Positions 59,357-64,000 of a stretch of 64,000 bases of DNA are shown one piece after another. Positions within the stretch are counted from its first letter, which is position 1. Every line of letters begins with the position of its first letter. Source of the stretch: Casp-actino8 sp044355095 (GTDB lineage Bacteria; Actinomycetota; Acidimicrobiia; Acidimicrobiales; Ilumatobacteraceae); assembly GCA_044355095.1 (NCBI GenBank), contig JBIKYT010000002.1:1-64000 (forward strand). The letters are read 5' to 3'. The notes below the pieces were generated by a model that worked only from the letters and a program-made list of their open reading frames with translations, did not search any database and was not told the DNA's origin. The translations under genes were made by a program, and so were the position numbers.

Positions 59357-61321
59357 TCAGTCGATGACGCTGATCGGTGACTGCGTGTTGCCGTCGAGGC
59401 CCTGTTGCACAAGTGCATTGACAAGGTCTCCATCGATGGTCTCTTTTTCGAGAAGTGCTTGGGCAACTAGATCAAGACCGATGCGATGCTTAGAGAGAAG
59501 TTCGATCGCACGAGTTTCCTGCTGGCGCAAGATGGTGTTGATCTCTTCGTCCATGAGTCGTGCGGTGTCATCGCTGTATTCGCGTCCACCAGTCATCAAG
59601 TCTTCACCCAGGAAGACATTTTGCTGATTATGCCAAGCCATGGGGCCGACCTTGTCGCTCATGCCCCATTCGCGCACCATGCGGCGCGCCAAACCGGTGA
59701 CTACTTCAAGGTCATTTGAAGCACCAGTGGTCTGCTGTTGGAACACCAATTCTTCGGCGACGCGACCACCAAGAGCCATGCAGATTCGGTCAAGGATGTA
59801 ATCCTTCGAAAAACTATGGCGTTCTTCAGGGAGTGTTTGCGTGACACCAAGGGCCATGCCTCGCGGAAGAATGGTGACCTTATGTAATGCATCACCATGC
59901 GGCAAGACAGTTGCCAAAATTGCGTGGCCACCTTCGTGGTAAGCAGTGACACGCTTTTCTTCTGCGGACAAGATGAGTGAGTCTCGGCGGGCTCCCATCA
60001 TGATGCGATCGCGAGCTGACTCAAAGTCGATGCGCTCAATCTGTGCACTGGCGCGACGTACGGCGAAGAGTGCTGCTTCATTCACCAAGTTGGCGAGGTC
60101 GGCACCGCTCATACCAGGAGTGCCCTTGGCCATGGTGTCGAGATCAACATCGGGTCCCATGCGCTTGTCGCGACTGTGAACTCGCAAAATGGCCGCCCGC
60201 TCTTCAAACTCGGGTAACGGAACAACGATCTGGCGGTCAAAGCGACCTGGGCGGAGCAACGCAGGGTCAAGAACATCGGGACGGTTTGTCGCCGCCAAAA
60301 TCACGATGCCTTCCGATGTTTCGAACCCGTCCATTTCGGACAACATTTGGTTCAAGGTTTGTTCACGTTCATCGTGACCTCCACCGAGACCAGCGCCACG
60401 CTTACGACCGATTGAGTCGATTTCATCAATGAAAATAATGGCTTTACCCATTTTGCGGGCCTGCTGGAACAAGTCGCGTACTCGGCTTGCACCAACGCCA
60501 ACGAACATTTCCATGAAGTCAGAACCAGTGACTGACAAGAAACCAACGCCAGCTTCACCTGCAACTGCGCGTGCAAAAAGAGTCTTACCCGTTCCCGGAG
60601 GGCCGACCAGCAACATTCCCTTAGGAACCTTGGCGCCAATTTCCTTGAAACGTTCGGGCATACGCAAGAAATCAACAACCTCTTTGATTTCAGTTTTGAC
60701 ACCCTCGTATCCGGCGATGTCGGCGAACGTAGTTGAGGGACGGTCAGCGTTGTAAGCCTTGGCGCGACTGCGACCAATTGACATCATGTTGCCCATTTGT
60801 CCCGATGCACGTTTGTTCATCCACACCAAGAATCCAATGATCAAAATGAATGGCAGCAACAGCGGAATGAGATTCATGACCCAATTTGTTTGGGGAGTAT
60901 TGGGTTTGAAATCAACACCTTGTCCACGGAGAAGTTCGCGATCTTTTTCGTTCGGAAATCCGGGGGGAGCAGTTGTCGAGAATGAACTGCCATCCGTGAA
61001 TGTTCCAGTGATCGTCAGCGTTGCGTTATTTAGTTTGACTTCGTCAACTTTTCCGTTCGTGACTTGAGTAATGAATTCTTCAAAGCCCAATTTTTCACGG
61101 TCGGGACCGGGAAGTAGTTGAGGTCCGAAAATGAGGACCAAAATCAGACCGAGGAGCAGCCAGGGTGACCACTTAGGCATTGAAGGACGGCCAGCGGGTT
61201 TGCCATCGGGCGATGATGATTCTTTGTTCGCCTGCGAGCGACCCATCTTGCGCGGTGGTTGACCACCAGCCGAGGGTGGCGTAGGTGACGGGGGCGGAGG
61301 GGGAGGAGTGGACTCGCTCAT
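59357..61321 (-). CDS. ftsH: ATP-dependent zinc metalloprotease FtsH
   Basis: FtsH is a hexameric membrane AAA+ protease that degrades misfolded membrane and regulatory proteins. The 654-residue product has a Pro-rich cytosolic start, TM1 (about 52-68), an extracytoplasmic FtsH_ext domain, TM2 (about 155-172), Walker A GPPGTGKT, Walker B IIFIDEID, the SRH arginines in ATNRPDVLDPALLRPGRFD, and the zinc site HEGGH. ATG 61321 is the likely start; the longer 61348 adds nine residues. C-terminal ATPase-protease length is normal. In mycobacteria ftsH is elsewhere; here it flanks the glycan locus. Confidence 0.96.
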   Translation of the reverse strand: MSESTPPPPPPSPTPPSAGGQPPRKMGRSQANKESSSPDGKPAGRPSMPKWSPWLLLGLILVLIFGPQLLPGPDREKLGFEEFITQVTNGKVDEVKLNNATLTITGTFTDGSSFSTTAPPGFPNEKDRELLRGQGVDFKPNTPQTNWVMNLIPLLLPFILIIGFLVWMNKRASGQMGNMMSIGRSRAKAYNADRPSTTFADIAGYEGVKTEIKEVVDFLRMPERFKEIGAKVPKGMLLVGPPGTGKTLFARAVAGEAGVGFLSVTGSDFMEMFVGVGASRVRDLFQQARKMGKAIIFIDEIDSIGRKRGAGLGGGHDEREQTLNQMLSEMDGFETSEGIVILAATNRPDVLDPALLRPGRFDRQIVVPLPEFEERAAILRVHSRDKRMGPDVDLDTMAKGTPGMSGADLANLVNEAALFAVRRASAQIERIDFESARDRIMMGARRDSLILSAEEKRVTAYHEGGHAILATVLPHGDALHKVTILPRGMALGVTQTLPEERHSFSKDYILDRICMALGGRVAEELVFQQQTTGASNDLEVVTGLARRMVREWGMSDKVGPMAWHNQQNVFLGEDLMTGGREYSDDTARLMDEEINTILRQQETRAIELLSKHRIGLDLVAQALLEKETIDGDLVNALVQQGLDGNTQSPISVID

Positions 61322-61437
61322 GTCGCCATGATACGACCGCTTGGTCACACTGTGTGGGTCGGGCGCAGTTCAGTATGGGTGTCTGAGTACTACAGAAGTC
61401 ACAGTTGACTCAACGGACCATGGCATAACCCGTTCAG

Positions 61438-61500
61438 CCGATCCACCAAAGACCGATCCACCAAAGACCGATCCACCAAAGATGGCCTATCCACCAAAGA
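61438..61500 (+). repeat. Tandem 15-bp repeats between ftsH and DUF3499
   Basis: CCGATCCACCAAAGA occurs three times head to tail (61438, 61453, 61468), followed by an 18-base variant unit ending TATCCACCAAAGA at 61500. It lies in the 206-bp divergent gap, within 120-180 bp of the ftsH start and 28 bp of the DUF3499 ATG. It may hold regulatory sites or be a simple slippage repeat. No other element was recognised in the gap. Confidence 0.95.
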
Positions 61501-61527
61501 TGCCCTGAAATCTCATAACTTTTCGCC

Positions 61528-61755
61528 ATGCGTTCGTGCACTCGTAGTGGTTGTCGGGAGACCGCCCACATTTCGTTGACCTTTCAGTACAACACCTCAG
61601 TCGTTTGGATTAACCACATCGAAGAAGAGCGCGATTTGCACATGTACGAGTTGTGTGACAAGCACTGGCAGCGTTTTGCGCCACCGAATGGCTGGACCCT
61701 TGATGATCGGCGTCGAGCCGAAGTCCTTCCTTTCGTACATCGCCTGGCCGGCTAG
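61528..61755 (+). CDS. DUF3499 family small protein
   Basis: The 75-residue protein starts MRSCTRSGCRETAHISLTF and contains YELCDKHWQRFAPPNGW. This is the DUF3499 pattern known in actinobacteria near WhiB2, manB and DUF5719 genes. Cys4-x4-Cys9 and Cys43-x2-His46 could form one zinc site. The function is unknown. It stops 8 bp before the CPBP protease gene, and no clear ribosome binding site precedes the ATG. The association with DUF5719 and glycan genes supports the assignment. Confidence 0.82.
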   Translation: MRSCTRSGCRETAHISLTFQYNTSVVWINHIEEERDLHMYELCDKHWQRFAPPNGWTLDDRRRAEVLPFVHRLAG

Positions 61756-61763
61756 GTCAGTTC

Positions 61764-62483
61764 ATGACCCGTCCTCATCCGGCGACGAACGCCACGCGGT
61801 TTACCGTCGGCGTGGCCGTCATGGCTTGGCTTTTGGCGTACATGGCGGCACTTCCATTGCAAGGCGTGTTGATCGCGGCCACCGGTCACAGCGGCGAAAA
61901 GTCAGACCAGTGGCCGATTTCAATGACGGTGCTATCCATTTTTTGCTTGTGGATTCCTTTCGTCGTTGCACTGATGGTCGCGAGTCGCCGCTGGGGTCAG
62001 GGACGGTTTGTCAACGATTACAAGGTTCGAGCACGGTGGGTTGATCTGGCCGGACTGCCCCTTGGCGTGGCCTGCCAGTTGTTGCTTGTTCCGGCGATTT
62101 ATTGGCCATTGCAACAGATGTGGCCCGATGCCTTTTCGAGCGACGAAATTGAGCAGCGTGCCCGAGATTTGTGGGATAAGGCAAACGGGGGTTGGATCAT
62201 CGTTTTGATCATTGTTGTGGCCCTCGGAGCGCCCTTGATTGAAGAACTGGTGTACCGCGGGCTGATTTTGCAAGCTTTGCAAAGTCGACTGAACGACTGG
62301 TTGGCATTACTGATCTCGTCGGCTTGGTTTGCCCTGATTCACTTGCAACCCGTGGAATTGCCAGGTCTCTTTGCTTTTGCGTTGGTGCTCGGCATCTGTT
62401 TTCAACGCACGGGGCGGTTAGGGATGGCGATTTTTGCCCACATTGGGTTCAATGCGGCTGGGTTGTTGCTCGCGTCTCAGTAG
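61764..62483 (+). CDS. CPBP family intramembrane metalloprotease
   Basis: The 239-residue protein has about seven hydrophobic helices and the CPBP (Abi/Rce1-like) motifs EELVYR (Glu160-Glu161-x3-Arg165), SAWFALIH (His193) and HIGFN (His226-x3-Asn230). These residues form the active site of type II CAAX-prenyl-like proteases in the membrane. In bacteria, members act on bacteriocin-type peptides or membrane proteins, and many have unknown substrates. It lies between DUF3499 and the large membrane protein on the same strand. Confidence 0.88.
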   Translation: MTRPHPATNATRFTVGVAVMAWLLAYMAALPLQGVLIAATGHSGEKSDQWPISMTVLSIFCLWIPFVVALMVASRRWGQGRFVNDYKVRARWVDLAGLPLGVACQLLLVPAIYWPLQQMWPDAFSSDEIEQRARDLWDKANGGWIIVLIIVVALGAPLIEELVYRGLILQALQSRLNDWLALLISSAWFALIHLQPVELPGLFAFALVLGICFQRTGRLGMAIFAHIGFNAAGLLLASQ

Positions 62484-62498
62484 TGCGAAGGTGGCAAG

Positions 62499-64000
62499 AT
62501 GGATGCCTATATGGATGATCTTGAGAATAAGTCCGCCGTGTCTGTCGCCGGTCCTGACGACGAAGTTGACGAATCAACGCAGACGGGAATCAAATATGGT
62601 TGGAATCCCTTTCGGGGCTCGGAGCGCGAGCGACTCATCATCTTGTGGATCCGCATTGCATTAATCGGAATCAGCACGATTATTGCCATCAAAGTCATTC
62701 AGCCGTCTTTAGTTTTCAAAGACACCACACCTACCGGCGGAGACATGGGCGCCCATGTCTGGGGTCCGGCTTACCTTCGCGATCATCTGCTTCCGTGGAA
62801 ACTCAATGGTTGGTCGATGGATTGGTATTCGGGACTTCCGGTGTATCGCTTCTATATGGTCGTGCCGGCTTTATTTGTCGTGATTTTGAACTTCATATTT
62901 CCGTACGGTGTTGCGCTCAAGATCGTTGCGGTTGCTGGCATCGTGACGTTGCCGATTTGTTGTTGGGCGTTTGGTCGGCTCGCACGTTTCGCATTTCCGA
63001 TTCCTGAAATATTTGCGATGGTGGGATTGGTGTATCTCCTTGATGAGAGTTACACCATTTATGGCGGCAACGTTGCCTCAACGATGGCGGGTGAATTCTC
63101 GTTCTCAATTTCACTTTCGTTTGCAATGTTGGCCTTTGGATTTTTCGCTAATGGCATGCAGACAGGTAAACATCGCGTCAAGGCGGCCGTCTTCATGGCA
63201 CTTGCCGTTTTGTGTCATGGAATTGTGGCCATTTATGTTGCGGTCGGTCTCTTGCTCATGGCGCTTTTGTGGCTTGATAAATCAAAGCTTCGTTGGTTTG
63301 TGACAACTGCTGGATCAGGTGCACTGCTGTCGGCTTTTTGGATTGGGCCATTTTTGTTGAACCACGCCTACATGACTGACATGAAATACAAGGGTGAACC
63401 AGGCAATGGTTCATTTACTTCATATTGGGGAATGTTTTTCGCCTTGCCGCCATTTTGGAATGTCTTCATTATGACTTTCGCGATCATTGGATTTGTAGCC
63501 ATGATTGTGAAGCGGAATGTGGCAGGAATTTGGCTTGGAGTGACAGCGCTTGTCTTCGCTGCATTCGTTTATCTCTTCAATGACAGTTTGCCGATTATTG
63601 GTTTGCTATGGAACCCGCGACTGTTGCCGATGTTCAACATGTGTCGTTACCTGCTCGCAGGTATCGGTGTCATTGAACTCGTTGCTTTCATCGTGCGTTA
63701 CGCGCAACAAGAACGATCAGCTCGAAACTCTGAGGTTTTTGTTGAAAACACGCAAACCAAGACACAAATGTTTAATGCTCGAACGATCACGGCAATTGCC
63801 TCGTCACTTGTTGTGCTCATTGTTTTAGGTTTCCGTTTTCAGGTATTGCCTTTTGGAAACGTTAAGGATGAGGGCCAAGGCGCCGAGTACACGTGGGGTC
63901 CTTTTGAAGGTGACGCGTCAAGCAAAGGATTTGTTGATGGTTGGGCCCGTTGGAACTTTGCGGGTTACGAGGGCAAGTCATCGTACGGTGAGTACTACGG
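62499..64000 (+). CDS. Large membrane protein, PTPS-related/GT-C-like, partial (runs off end)
   Basis: The frame from ATG 62499 is open to the window end, at least 500 residues. A hydrophilic, acidic N-terminus (about 50 residues) precedes a first helix, and the sequence TPTGGDMGAHVWGPAYLRDH and MDWYSGLPVYRFYM follows. This Asp-containing loop and the many later helices resemble the 6-pyruvoyl-tetrahydropterin-synthase-related membrane family and GT-C glycosyltransferases, which use a lipid-phosphate sugar donor. About ten helices are seen before the end, then a hydrophilic GPFEGDASSKGF region. ATG 62511 is an alternative start. The C-terminus is not in the window. Confidence 0.75.
   Translation, partial: MDAYMDDLENKSAVSVAGPDDEVDESTQTGIKYGWNPFRGSERERLIILWIRIALIGISTIIAIKVIQPSLVFKDTTPTGGDMGAHVWGPAYLRDHLLPWKLNGWSMDWYSGLPVYRFYMVVPALFVVILNFIFPYGVALKIVAVAGIVTLPICCWAFGRLARFAFPIPEIFAMVGLVYLLDESYTIYGGNVASTMAGEFSFSISLSFAMLAFGFFANGMQTGKHRVKAAVFMALAVLCHGIVAIYVAVGLLLMALLWLDKSKLRWFVTTAGSGALLSAFWIGPFLLNHAYMTDMKYKGEPGNGSFTSYWGMFFALPPFWNVFIMTFAIIGFVAMIVKRNVAGIWLGVTALVFAAFVYLFNDSLPIIGLLWNPRLLPMFNMCRYLLAGIGVIELVAFIVRYAQQERSARNSEVFVENTQTKTQMFNARTITAIASSLVVLIVLGFRFQVLPFGNVKDEGQGAEYTWGPFEGDASSKGFVDGWARWNFAGYEGKSSYGEYY

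Noticed and set aside
61438..61500. Possible CRISPR array
   Set aside because: The units are adjacent without spacers, only 15 bp long, and no cas gene is present.
1..64000. Prophage, insertion sequence or integrative element
   Set aside because: No transposase, integrase, terminal repeats or composition shift was seen in any frame; the genes are core actinobacterial functions.

Overview
The window looks like chromosomal core DNA of an actinobacterium, most likely class Acidimicrobiia and probably an aquatic member. The phylum call rests on several markers. There are two tiny ribosomal proteins known from actinobacterial ribosomes (bS22 at 30 and bL37 at 8780). There are also a WhiB regulator, a PafB/PafC pair, coenzyme F420 genes (cofC, cofD, cofE), an HU protein followed by a Lys/Ala/Pro-rich histone-H1-like protein, DUF5719 and DUF3499 proteins, a LAxTG (class E sortase) surface protein, and the gene order metG-tatD-(rpfB slot)-rsmA-ispE. 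Base composition is moderate (about half G+C by eye) and genes are tightly packed, with many 1-16 bp overlaps and frequent GTG/TTG starts. No insertion sequence, prophage, integrase or CRISPR array was seen, so this is not an obvious mobile or defence island. The class-level placement is inference.

Layout. 1-8.9 kb: translation and rRNA maintenance (bS22, ispE, rsmA, a double-psi-barrel-like secreted protein, tatD, metG, rsmI, ychF, bL37) with a thioesterase and a sortase substrate. 9-19.8 kb: mixed metabolism and surface genes (VOC protein, iron-sulfur PD-(D/E)XK nuclease, tRNA-Leu(UAA), acyl-CoA ligase with a small partner, lipoproteins, CocE-type hydrolase, M20 peptidase, argG, tyrosine phosphatase). 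19.7-30.4 kb: a GT2 enzyme, an L,D-transpeptidase, a DUF305 protein, a complete branched-chain-amino-acid type ABC transporter (livGFHM plus binding protein, closed by a strong terminator), a RarD-like permease and pgi.

30.5-36.1 kb: a genome-maintenance block (pafB, pafC, a DnaQ-type exonuclease, whiB, PIN-PhoH, HU and the H1-like protein, then a strong terminator). 36.2-42.3 kb: TIGR03084 protein, PIG-L deacetylase, cofC/fbiD, gpsA, an unrecognised protein, an Ntn hydrolase and an FMN reductase. The nearness of hup, fbiD and gpsA recalls the mycobacterial order.

42.4-59.3 kb: a surface-glycan locus with four GT4 glycosyltransferases, an NDP-sugar pyrophosphorylase, an epimerase-like protein lacking the usual catalytic residues, GDP-mannose 4,6-dehydratase, a flippase, and a 1088-residue GT2-membrane fusion in one operon with DUF5719 and a thioredoxin-like protein. 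cofE and cofD sit inside it. 59.4-64 kb: ftsH, a 15-bp tandem repeat, DUF3499, a CPBP protease and a large GT-C-like membrane protein that runs off the end.

The most unusual points are the apparently split HupB-type nucleoid protein, the epimerase-like protein without its catalytic triad, the stand-alone Fe-S nuclease, the histidine-rich membrane-anchored protein at 45931, and several unexplained repeats and hairpins.
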